Shown here: in pieces, positions 6,203-12,837 of the stretch | How the letters are laid out: every line of letters starts with the position of its first letter | How positions within the stretch are numbered: position 1 is the first letter of the stretch | Assembly (NCBI GenBank): GCA_947463775.1 | Contig: CANHVD010000089.1 | Span: 1 to 13,415 of the forward strand | Direction: 5' to 3' | From: Planctomycetaceae bacterium | GTDB lineage: Bacteria > Planctomycetota > Planctomycetia > Planctomycetales > Planctomycetaceae | DNA: 13,415 nt | Made by a program: the position numbers and the translations under genes | Notes under the pieces: generated by a model | Databases searched by the model: none | What the model was told of the DNA's origin: nothing | What the model saw: the letters and a program-made list of their open reading frames with translations, nothing else

Positions 6203-8472
6203 TACTTGATCGGCACCAGTTGCACCGCGTCCGCGTGAACGTTCCCCTGAGCACCTTTCGTGAACAATTCCACGGTGCCTTTTGTCCCCGCACTGACGTC
6301 GATGAGGCCGATGGAATGGAAGCCGTTGTCTAATCCGGCAGGCTCGGTCATGTTAACCGTTGTCTCCTGCGACTTGTCATTGACAGTCAGTTTCACGCGA
6401 GCCGTCTTCGCGCGGTTCTCGTGAGGTAACCATGCGATGCGTACATCGTAACGCCCGTTTTCGGTGACCTCGAAAGGAAACTTAATCGTTGCCTCGTCGC
6501 CGGATGCATAAACGTAGCCGTATCCAACATAGCCCTTCAGTCCTGTACCCTCGGTCCACGTTCCGGTTTTCTCGGCCTCCCGATCATCAATAACGATTCC
6601 GCCCAGCTTGGCAGCATTCAGGCCAGTTGGCGGTCCCATTGATCCAGCCAGTTCCATCGCGTCATCCGGAATCTGCACTTTGTCATAAACCGTATCTCGA
6701 CGAGCTTTCCCGGGCAGCTTCAACAGATCCAGCAGTTCCGCCAGATAGCGATCATGCACTTCGCGAGGAGTACACTCGTTGAATACGCAAACGCTGGCGG
6801 CTCGTCCTACGACTTCACCCATCATGCCGCAGGTCTTCATCACGCGAGTTGTCCCCAGGGCTTCATGCGTTACGCTGATGTTTCGCCCCGCCATAAACAG
6901 ATTGTCGATGTTTCGCGAATAGAAGCAGCGATACGGCACGGGGTAACCATAGTTGCGATCGATCCGCTGATCGTGCACCGCGATGCTGATGAAGGGATTG
7001 TCGGGAAACTTTTTCGCGTACTGATCTTTCGGATAATGAAGATCGATCGACCACGTGCTGGGCACGCATCCGTCGGCGAATTCTTTCTTCGAAACAACAT
7101 CGTCCTGCGTCAGCACAAGATCCCCCATCAGCCGCCGTGATTCTCGCGGACCGCCGATGTATGCCACCCAGGTCAGGATCGCGGTCTTGTGCTTGTCGGC
7201 CCCGTCACGATTTTTCATAGCATTGAAGGCACCGAAGACCGCTCGCAGATTCCAGTCGCGAATACCTTCTGAATCGCCGATCGCGTCTTTGTCAAAACCA
7301 CTTTCCCAGAACCATTGACCATGATGGTCGCGCGGATACGGAAAGTCATCCATCGTCAGGTCTAAGGCCCAGGGTGTTTCCGGAAATGATGCGGGCTCCT
7401 TGAGTTCATCCCAGGCCCACATGTTGCTCATTCCCATGCGGCCTTTTTCTTCCATTTCCCAGTCCGCGTTGGCCAGATAGCCAATCGTGCCATGGCCTGT
7501 GCAGTCGCTGAACAGTCGACCGAAGAATTCGGAATGCTCACTCGTGCGAGTATTGAAAGCGGTAACCGATACGATATGGTTGTTCTCAGTCTTCACGGCG
7601 TAAGCGTGATGATTCAAAAATAGATCAATGTTCTTCTCATCGCGGACGATTTTCTCTTTCAAATCGTCGCCAAACTCTTCTGCTCGGCCCGGAGATTTTG
7701 TCGCTTTGTCGGCGAACTCTTCAATAATCTCGCCGATGCGAGGAAACTTGCCGCGACGAATATTGCCCATCGCCCAAACTCGAACTTCACTGCTGCCGTT
7801 GCCGCCGAGCACCGGGCGATCCTGAATCAGCGCGACCTTGCAGCCCATGCGAGCCGCTGAGATCGCTGCTCCCATACCGGCGTAACCACCACCGATAACA
7901 ACCAGATCGTAGCCCTCGCGTTTTGTTGGATCGGCATTCAGTCCAAGCTGTTCACGACGCCAACCGGACAGCGGTTCCTTGTCATTTGGCGGACCGTTCT
8001 TTGCAACTTCAGAGTCAGCCTTTGTAAAGAAGATCGCATCGCAACGACCGTCGAATCCGGTCAGGTCATGCAGAGCAATTGCGACGGACTTCTGAGTAAT
8101 TTCCACCGTCCCGCCAGTCTGCCATCCCCACTCGACGCCCGTGGTGCCAAAGGTTTCGGTCAGAGGCTTGCCGTCGATCAGTAGTTGAAATCGTCCCGGG
8201 TGACCTTCGACCTTCCAGCGAGCGACCCAATCCTTTGTTCGCACAAAGACTTTGTAAGTGCCGGTCTCTGCGAACTCTACCGTCGTGGAAGCATCGGGCA
8301 CCGGTTTACCCAGCCCATGAGCCAGCATGTACGGCGAACCCATCTCACGGATGAACTGAGTATCCAGACTCCAGCCGCCTGGATTGGTGAAGCTCTCGGC
8401 TTCAACCAAAACGTCTTTTGCCATCGTGATTGACGAACAGCTCAGTAGTATCGCTAAAAAACACATCCGCAT
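6202..8472 (-). CDS. Secreted FAD-dependent oxidoreductase with two beta-sandwich domains
   Basis: A 756-aa exported flavoprotein of the FAD_oxidored (PF12831-like) group, often labelled xanthan-lyase-like in planctomycetes. The short N-terminus MRMCFLAILLSC.. is a signal sequence; cleavage after ITMA (residue 18) is likely, and LLSC (Cys12) is a possible but imperfect lipobox. Residues about 20-152 form a carbohydrate-binding-like domain (VLVEAESF to AIFF). The Rossmann FAD site is VVIGGGYAGMGAA (about 191-203), followed by DRPVLGGNGSSEVRVW (about 218-233), DCTGHGTIG (323-331) and the C-terminal flavin motif AGRNISVTHEALGTTR (about 528-543). Residues about 625-754 are a golvesin-like sandwich ending HADAVQLVPIK. 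The open frame extends to 8550, but the extra 26 residues are not signal-like and GGAG sits 9 bases before the ATG at 8472. It is last of three exported genes. The reaction and substrate are unknown. Confidence 0.88.
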   Translation of the reverse strand: MRMCFLAILLSCSSITMAKDVLVEAESFTNPGGWSLDTQFIREMGSPYMLAHGLGKPVPDASTTVEFAETGTYKVFVRTKDWVARWKVEGHPGRFQLLIDGKPLTETFGTTGVEWGWQTGGTVEITQKSVAIALHDLTGFDGRCDAIFFTKADSEVAKNGPPNDKEPLSGWRREQLGLNADPTKREGYDLVVIGGGYAGMGAAISAARMGCKVALIQDRPVLGGNGSSEVRVWAMGNIRRGKFPRIGEIIEEFADKATKSPGRAEEFGDDLKEKIVRDEKNIDLFLNHHAYAVKTENNHIVSVTAFNTRTSEHSEFFGRLFSDCTGHGTIGYLANADWEMEEKGRMGMSNMWAWDELKEPASFPETPWALDLTMDDFPYPRDHHGQWFWESGFDKDAIGDSEGIRDWNLRAVFGAFNAMKNRDGADKHKTAILTWVAYIGGPRESRRLMGDLVLTQDDVVSKKEFADGCVPSTWSIDLHYPKDQYAKKFPDNPFISIAVHDQRIDRNYGYPVPYRCFYSRNIDNLFMAGRNISVTHEALGTTRVMKTCGMMGEVVGRAASVCVFNECTPREVHDRYLAELLDLLKLPGKARRDTVYDKVQIPDDAMELAGSMGPPTGLNAAKLGGIVIDDREAEKTGTWTEGTGLKGYVGYGYVYASGDEATIKFPFEVTENGRYDVRIAWLPHENRAKTARVKLTVNDKSQETTVNMTEPAGLDNGFHSIGLIDVSAGTKGTVELFTKGAQGNVHADAVQLVPIK

Positions 8473-8481
8473 CTGATTCAT

Positions 8482-8485
8482 CTCC
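8482..8485 (-). promoter_or_regulatory. Ribosome binding site choosing the oxidoreductase start
   Basis: The minus strand reads GGAG, then ATGAATCAG, then ATG (8472-8470). The GGAG directly abuts the ATG at 8481, too close to serve it. It is 9 bases from the ATG at 8472, which also begins the signal peptide. This supports 8472 over 8481 and 8550. Confidence 0.6.
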
Positions 8486-8568
8486 GAAAATTGGCTTGTA
8501 CCACCAAAGTTTCGCGAAGAATCATCCGGCTTGCAATGGATCAGCAGCACGGCCCGATCACAGGGAGT

Positions 8569-9939
8569 TCAGGTGAGCGAAAGACTTCCATTGGAATCAC
8601 CAAATTGTGTTGTCTCTGTGCCGAACGTATCCAGCATTGAAACAAACAGATTGGACATCGGCTGCGAAGGAGCTTTCAGGAAGCGACCGGTTTTGATCTT
8701 TCCACCAGCATGCCCAGCCAGGATCACTGGCAGATTATCATGTGAGTGTCGGTTCCCATCGGCTATCGCGCCGCCATAAACGATCATTGAATTGTGCAGC
8801 AAGGAGTTTCCGTCAGTGTCGATCGTGCTGGCCATGCGATCCAGGAATCTGGCAAAGCGTGCGATATAGAAGCGATCGATCTGAGCGACCTTCTTCGCCA
8901 GCTCCGGCTCCTGTTGGTAATGTGTCAGATGATGATGACCTTCCCGAATGCCGATCTGAGGAAAGGTGCGGTTGCTGCCATCGTAGGCCAGCAGCAATGT
9001 GGCAACGCGGGTACTATCGGTCTGAAAGGCCACGATCAGCATGTCGTACATCAGATCGATGTAATCGCCGAAGTCCGCCGGTATTCCCGCGGGAGTCGTC
9101 TGATCGACATCGGGCAGTTGATTGTGCGTCTCGGCCGCTTTCAGGCGTAGTTCCATGTCGCGAATGACGGTCAGATACTCATCAAACTTCTGCCGATCTT
9201 CCACGCCGATGACCTTCTGCAGATCAGACGCTTCTTCCAGAACGAAGTCCAGCACGCTGCGTTGAGTCTTCTGACGCAGTTCGTAATTCTTTCGCCGCTC
9301 GGCGCGATCTCCGGATCCGAACAAACGCTCAAAGACCAGTCGCGGATTCGCTTCCGGCGTAACCGGCGTTGTTGGTGAACTCCAGGCAAGGTTGTACTGA
9401 TAAGCACACGCGTAGCCGGAATCACAGCTGCCCGAATTGCGGATCAGGTCCGATGATAACTCCAGCGACGAAAGCCGAGTCTGCTGGCCGACTTTCTGTG
9501 CCGCCAACTGATCGACGGAGACGCCCACAAAGATATCATTGCCCGCCGTCTTGCGTGCTCGCGCCCCAGTCAGAAACGTCGCACTGGCTCGCGCGTGATC
9601 GCCGGCCCCGTCGCGCCCCGCCGTAGCGTTGATATGATCGAGGCCGCTGATCACCTGGAAGTGTTCTTTGAGTCCAGACAATGGCTCCATCGTTGAGTTG
9701 AGCTGAAAATCGTCGGTCGGAAACCAATGGTCCTGCTGCACGCCATTCGGAATCGACATAAATGCCATCCGCAAGGGAGCACCCGATTCCGTGGTGGCCA
9801 CTCCAGAAATCGCTGGCTGAGCCCCCAACACGGTTCGCGGCTGCAGCGACGCCAATGCCGGCAGTGCAATTGAGACTCCAAGTCCTCGGAGAAAGCGTCG
9901 ACGACTGGCAAGGTTTGACCGAAGAGTTTTCTGATTCAT
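8569..9939 (-). CDS. Tat-exported DUF1552 (HXXSHH family) protein
   Basis: A 456-aa protein of the DUF1552 family (Pfam name HXXSHH), of unknown activity and common in planctomycetes beside DUF1592 genes. The N-terminus is a twin-arginine signal: ASRRRFLRGLGVSIALPALA (residues 11-30), so it is probably folded, possibly with a cofactor, before export. Family features include FMSIPNGVQQDHWFP (about 60-74), the segment GDGAGDHARASATFLTGARA (about 110-129) and GNRHSHDNLPVILAGHAGG (about 395-413). The naming motif appears degenerate: GHHHLTHY (334-341) gives H-H-L-T-H-Y in place of H-x-x-S-H-H. The start 9939 is preceded by GGAG at 7-base spacing; the frame runs back to 10017, but those 26 residues have no signal character and overlap a repeat-like hairpin. 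It sits 90 bases after the DUF1592-type gene and 96 bases before the flavoprotein, so it is probably co-transcribed with both. Confidence 0.92.
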   Translation of the reverse strand: MNQKTLRSNLASRRRFLRGLGVSIALPALASLQPRTVLGAQPAISGVATTESGAPLRMAFMSIPNGVQQDHWFPTDDFQLNSTMEPLSGLKEHFQVISGLDHINATAGRDGAGDHARASATFLTGARARKTAGNDIFVGVSVDQLAAQKVGQQTRLSSLELSSDLIRNSGSCDSGYACAYQYNLAWSSPTTPVTPEANPRLVFERLFGSGDRAERRKNYELRQKTQRSVLDFVLEEASDLQKVIGVEDRQKFDEYLTVIRDMELRLKAAETHNQLPDVDQTTPAGIPADFGDYIDLMYDMLIVAFQTDSTRVATLLLAYDGSNRTFPQIGIREGHHHLTHYQQEPELAKKVAQIDRFYIARFARFLDRMASTIDTDGNSLLHNSMIVYGGAIADGNRHSHDNLPVILAGHAGGKIKTGRFLKAPSQPMSNLFVSMLDTFGTETTQFGDSNGSLSLT

Positions 9940-9946
9940 AACAAAG

Positions 9947-9950
9947 CTCC
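9947..9950 (-). promoter_or_regulatory. Ribosome binding site choosing the DUF1552 start
   Basis: The minus strand reads CTGGAGCTTTGTTATG. GGAG lies 7 bases before the ATG at 9939, directly ahead of the twin-arginine signal. This decides for 9939 rather than the upstream ATG at 10017. Confidence 0.7.
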
Positions 9951-9966
9951 AGTACTCAGCATCTCG

Positions 9967-9990
9967 GTAGGTTGGACATTTCGGTCCGAC
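9967..9990. repeat. Hairpin GTAGGTTGGACATTTCGGTC-type element
   Basis: In the 90-base gap between the DUF1592-type and DUF1552 genes, GTTGGAC (9971-9977) faces GTCCGAC (9984-9990) across a 6-base loop. It pairs over 7 positions with one T-G mismatch. The preceding GTAGG is like the start of the other repeat family here. I recall similar TAGGTTGGACATT..GTCCGAC sequences in planctomycete intergenic DNA, but only one copy is in this window, so calling it a repeat rests on memory. Confidence 0.4.
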
Positions 9991-10029
9991 TGCGATTCGA
10001 AGACCAGGAACACCCATCGTACCGCAACA

Positions 10030-12492
10030 TCAACGGCGTTTCTGAAAAGGAGCCGACAAAACAATTCCTTCGATCAACTCTCGGAATCGTCCGTCACCAG
10101 CTTCAAGTCTCGCCACAATTAGATCAACTGTGTGCTCGTCGGTGTACTCCAGTCCTCGACCTGTCGCAAAGATCAGCATCTTTTGAGTCAGGCAGCGATA
10201 AAAATCAGATGCTCGATTCTCCCGCAGAACTCGTTTCAGTTCACGAACGTCGTTGAAGAATTCTCCGCTGATTAAATGGCCCGACGCATCGATCGGCGAT
10301 CCATTTTCTTCAGTCCTCCAGGTTCCGACCGCAGAAAAATTCTCCAGAGCCAGGCCCAGTGGATCCATGCGAGAATGGCACGATGAACACAACGCGGATT
10401 CACGATGAGTGGCCAGAAGTTCGCGCGGAGTCGGCTCTCGGTCGCCGAATTTTTTAGCGGCTGCCTCCAGTAACGGGACATTCGGAGGCGCAGGCGGCGA
10501 TGGTGTCCCCAGCAGGTTATCCAGAATAAACAGGCCTCGCTTTACAGGAGACGTGCGCGTCGGATTGGAAGTCACCAGCAACATCGATCCATGCCCCAGA
10601 ATTCCACCGCGAGGACTATTTTCCGGCAGATCTACTTTCCGCATTTCCTTACCTTCGACGCCCGGAATTCCATAGTGCTCGGCGAGAGCTTGATTAAGGA
10701 ACGTATAACGACTGTCGAGCAGCTCCAGAACGCTGCGATTTTCACGTGCCACATATTCGACGCAGAGTTCGGTTTCTTTCTGCATCGCTCGTTTCAGTTC
10801 CTGGCCGAACTTATCGGAGATCTCACGCAGTTCGCGCAGGCGAGCACGTTGCTGCTCTTCCTCGGGAGGAATCTTGTCGCCTTCACGGACACGGCCACGT
10901 CCTCGGAACTTTGCTCGCAGTTCCTCGTATTCCTGTGAGTATCCTAGCACGGCGATGGCATCAACAGTGCTCTGCGTCACATCGCGAGTTCTCAACCATT
11001 GCCCGACAAAGTTACGCAGGAATTCTTTTGATCGGTCGTCACGCAACATGCGGTCAACCTGTGTGGAGAGTTGGCTTCGAAGTTGTTGTTTCTCGGCAAG
11101 TTGCAGCAGTTCATCATCGGGCATTGTGGACCAAAGAAAATACGACAGCCTCGAGGCCAGTTCATAGTCATTCACGTCGGCAAAGCGTGAACCGTTCTTT
11201 GGGGGTTCAACGGATTCGACTCGAAACAAGAATCGGGGCGATGCAAGAACGGCCACCATGGCCTGACCAATGCCGGATTCAAATGTCGCATCCGGCTGCT
11301 GCCACGCGGTGTCACAAATTTCCTGCAGCCTTTCGATCGTTGCGGAATTCGCAGGGCTGCGAAACGCCTTTGTGGCAAATCGCTGCAGCACTTCTGCCGC
11401 ATATTGTCGACGCTGTTCAGGATCTTTGGGTGGCGAGTCGCGATGAAAGAAGCGATCGTAGCCTCGAGGATGCTCCGTGCCGACGGCTCCCTGAGGTCCC
11501 TCAATACGCACGGTGTCGATTTCAAAACGCACGAAGCTGTCTTTGTTTGACGACTCCTCTACAGCGGCATCGGGTTTGATCGGGATGAGTTCGAAGGAAA
11601 GTTCGTGATCACCGGAAGTCAGCTCTTCCGTCAGCTCAGACTTTACCAGTTTGTTTTCATCCCAGCCAAATTCATTGCGAGTTCTTTCCTGACCGTTGAT
11701 ACAAAATACTACGGTGTAACGAGCCGGATCGAATTCAAAAGATCCATGCAGGCGAACTTCATTGCGAATTAAATACAGTCCTGCCGCTTTGATGTGAAAC
11801 GTCTTTCGCAGCAGGAAAGGCTCTTTCCCCGACACGCTGTTCCCATCTCTGTTCTTTTCGCTGTCTCGAAACTCGCTACCAGAGATCTTCTGAGACGGTG
11901 CGATCCAAGTCGCCTTGGGAACTCCCTGCTCCACAATGCTTTGGGCGGCTCGCAGATATTTCTCCATCAGCAGCGGAGAAAAGCTGAGCGCGTCGCCCAC
12001 ATTGTCAAAGCCGAATCCGGAATCATCCGGAGGGAATATCAACGTGGCATCAAAGTCAATGCCCATCAGGTCGGAGACAGTATTCCCATACTCCGATCGA
12101 TTCAATCGGCGAGCCACATTCGGGCCGGGATCAATTTCTTTCGGATCAATTCGAAAGGCACTGAACTTGATCCATCGCATTAACAGGTCGCGTTCCTGAG
12201 CGGTCAGGCGAGGTTCCTCAGGAGGCGGCATCACTCCGGCACGTACGTTCTTCAGCACATTCCACCAGACTTCGGGCTTCTGCTGAGCCATCGCGTTGTT
12301 GGTAAACTGATCCAGAACCAGACTGCCCTCTGACGCTCCGTCGCCATGGCACTTAAAACATCGTGCCTTCAGAATCGGCACGATGTTGGCTTCATACTCC
12401 CCAATGTCTTCGGCGTGGCTGATTGGTGTCAACGCGGGAACGGTCACGAGTAATATCGCGAAACAGGTCAGAAAACTTCTGGTCAAAATCAT
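10030..12492 (-). CDS. Secreted DUF1592-type planctomycete cytochrome c protein
   Basis: An 820-aa exported protein with the full multidomain layout of this planctomycete family. The signal peptide is at 1-27 (cleavage near SHA-ED). A PSCyt1-type cytochrome c segment follows with CFKCH (45-49) and VMPPPEEP (87-94). Next come DUF1587 (about 127-182, RRLNRSEYGNTVSDL), a beta-rich insert that looks like a carbohydrate-binding sandwich (about 225-332), DUF1595 (about 364-426), DUF1592 (about 440-505), a charged coiled-coil-like stretch (about 517-575), DUF1588 (about 597-675, including SNPTRTSPVKRG) and DUF1585 (about 685-818). A second haem motif CSSCH (702-706) is followed by RMDPLG, whose Met709 could be an axial ligand. 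Two covalent c-type haems are therefore expected, outside the cytoplasm. Start ATG has GGAG 9 bases upstream. It is the first gene of the three-gene exported set. The biochemical role of the family is unknown; redox work is inferred from the haem motifs. Confidence 0.93.
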   Translation of the reverse strand: MILTRSFLTCFAILLVTVPALTPISHAEDIGEYEANIVPILKARCFKCHGDGASEGSLVLDQFTNNAMAQQKPEVWWNVLKNVRAGVMPPPEEPRLTAQERDLLMRWIKFSAFRIDPKEIDPGPNVARRLNRSEYGNTVSDLMGIDFDATLIFPPDDSGFGFDNVGDALSFSPLLMEKYLRAAQSIVEQGVPKATWIAPSQKISGSEFRDSEKNRDGNSVSGKEPFLLRKTFHIKAAGLYLIRNEVRLHGSFEFDPARYTVVFCINGQERTRNEFGWDENKLVKSELTEELTSGDHELSFELIPIKPDAAVEESSNKDSFVRFEIDTVRIEGPQGAVGTEHPRGYDRFFHRDSPPKDPEQRRQYAAEVLQRFATKAFRSPANSATIERLQEICDTAWQQPDATFESGIGQAMVAVLASPRFLFRVESVEPPKNGSRFADVNDYELASRLSYFLWSTMPDDELLQLAEKQQLRSQLSTQVDRMLRDDRSKEFLRNFVGQWLRTRDVTQSTVDAIAVLGYSQEYEELRAKFRGRGRVREGDKIPPEEEQQRARLRELREISDKFGQELKRAMQKETELCVEYVARENRSVLELLDSRYTFLNQALAEHYGIPGVEGKEMRKVDLPENSPRGGILGHGSMLLVTSNPTRTSPVKRGLFILDNLLGTPSPPAPPNVPLLEAAAKKFGDREPTPRELLATHRESALCSSCHSRMDPLGLALENFSAVGTWRTEENGSPIDASGHLISGEFFNDVRELKRVLRENRASDFYRCLTQKMLIFATGRGLEYTDEHTVDLIVARLEAGDGRFRELIEGIVLSAPFQKRR

Positions 12493-12493
12493 T

Positions 12494-12509
12494 TCACGAA
12501 ACTCCGTGA
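12494..12509 (-). promoter_or_regulatory. Hairpin presenting the DUF1592 gene's ribosome binding site
   Basis: On the minus strand TCACG (12509-12505) and CGTGA (12498-12494) form a 5-bp stem with loop GAGTTT, ending one base before the ATG at 12492. The GGAG ribosome binding site is half in the stem and half in the loop, so folding could modulate translation. A 5-bp stem can easily arise by chance. Confidence 0.35.
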
Positions 12510-12660
12510 CAGCACGCAGCCTGAGGTCAGCACTTGACTTCCATTTCAGCAGGATATCATAGCCGCGAGCAACAGTCCCGGATGCACACAGAGTCGTTCG
12601 GAAAAGAGAGCAGTCGCCGATTTTGACAGGCTATGACCCCCTTGTGTGAAAAAGGAGAAC

Positions 12661-12684
12661 TTCTACTGTCTTGAGAAAGTAGAA
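12661..12684. other. Inverted repeat in the divergent region
   Basis: TTCTACT (12661-12667) and AGTAGAA (12678-12684) are perfect inverted copies separated by 10 bases. This could be a two-half-site operator placed between the divergent genes, or an RNA hairpin. Only one copy was seen and no regulator gene is nearby. Confidence 0.3.
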
Positions 12685-12779
12685 TGTGCCCTTTTATGGG
12701 ATCGATTGCACCCAGGCAATGTCCTGAAATCCATGATGCTGTACCGGCTTCGAGGTGGCTGTTATGCTCAGGGGACCAC

Positions 12780-12793
12780 GCCCGGATCCGGGC
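12780..12793. other. 14-bp perfect palindrome followed by T-run, upstream of the plus-strand gene
   Basis: GCCCGGATCCGGGC is a perfect palindrome. As RNA it gives a 5-bp all-GC stem with loop GATC, followed on the plus strand by CGCTTTTT. That is terminator- or attenuator-like and lies 44 bases before the ATG at 12838. It could also be a protein-binding site. The short stem makes termination uncertain. Confidence 0.35.
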
Positions 12794-12837
12794 CGCTTTT
12801 TCCTGCCGAGTCGACTCAATCTCCACCGGAGCCGCTC

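Larger units (their letters stand above)
12493..12837. other. Divergent intergenic region between two DUF1592-type genes
   Basis: These 345 bases must hold the promoters for the minus-strand exported operon and the plus-strand gene at 12838. I see no convincing -35/-10 pair. Weak candidates are TATGAT on the minus strand (12561-12556) without a good -35, and TATGCT on the plus strand (12763-12768, preceded by TG) with a poor -35. Structured elements at 12494-12509, 12661-12684 and 12780-12793 are listed separately. The plus-strand gene has GGAG at 12828-12831, 6 bases before its ATG. No convincing small gene or RNA was seen. Confidence 0.6.

Noticed and set aside
8473..8550. Longer N-terminus for the FAD oxidoreductase
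   Set aside because: The extra 26 residues are not signal-like, while the ATG at 8472 has GGAG at 9 bases and begins a signal peptide.
9940..10017. Longer N-terminus for the DUF1552 protein
   Set aside because: It would bury the twin-arginine signal 26 residues in, has no good ribosome binding site and crosses a repeat-like hairpin.
10746..11579. Plus-strand open frame of 277 aa
   Set aside because: It lies fully inside the DUF1592-type gene on the opposite strand, has no recognisable family, signal or ribosome binding site, and its composition (Arg/His-rich) is typical of an antisense shadow.
12623..12651. TTGACA at 12623-12628 as a plus-strand -35 box
   Set aside because: At 16-18 bases downstream there is only TGTGAA/GTGAAA, a poor -10, and it would leave a leader of about 180 bases.
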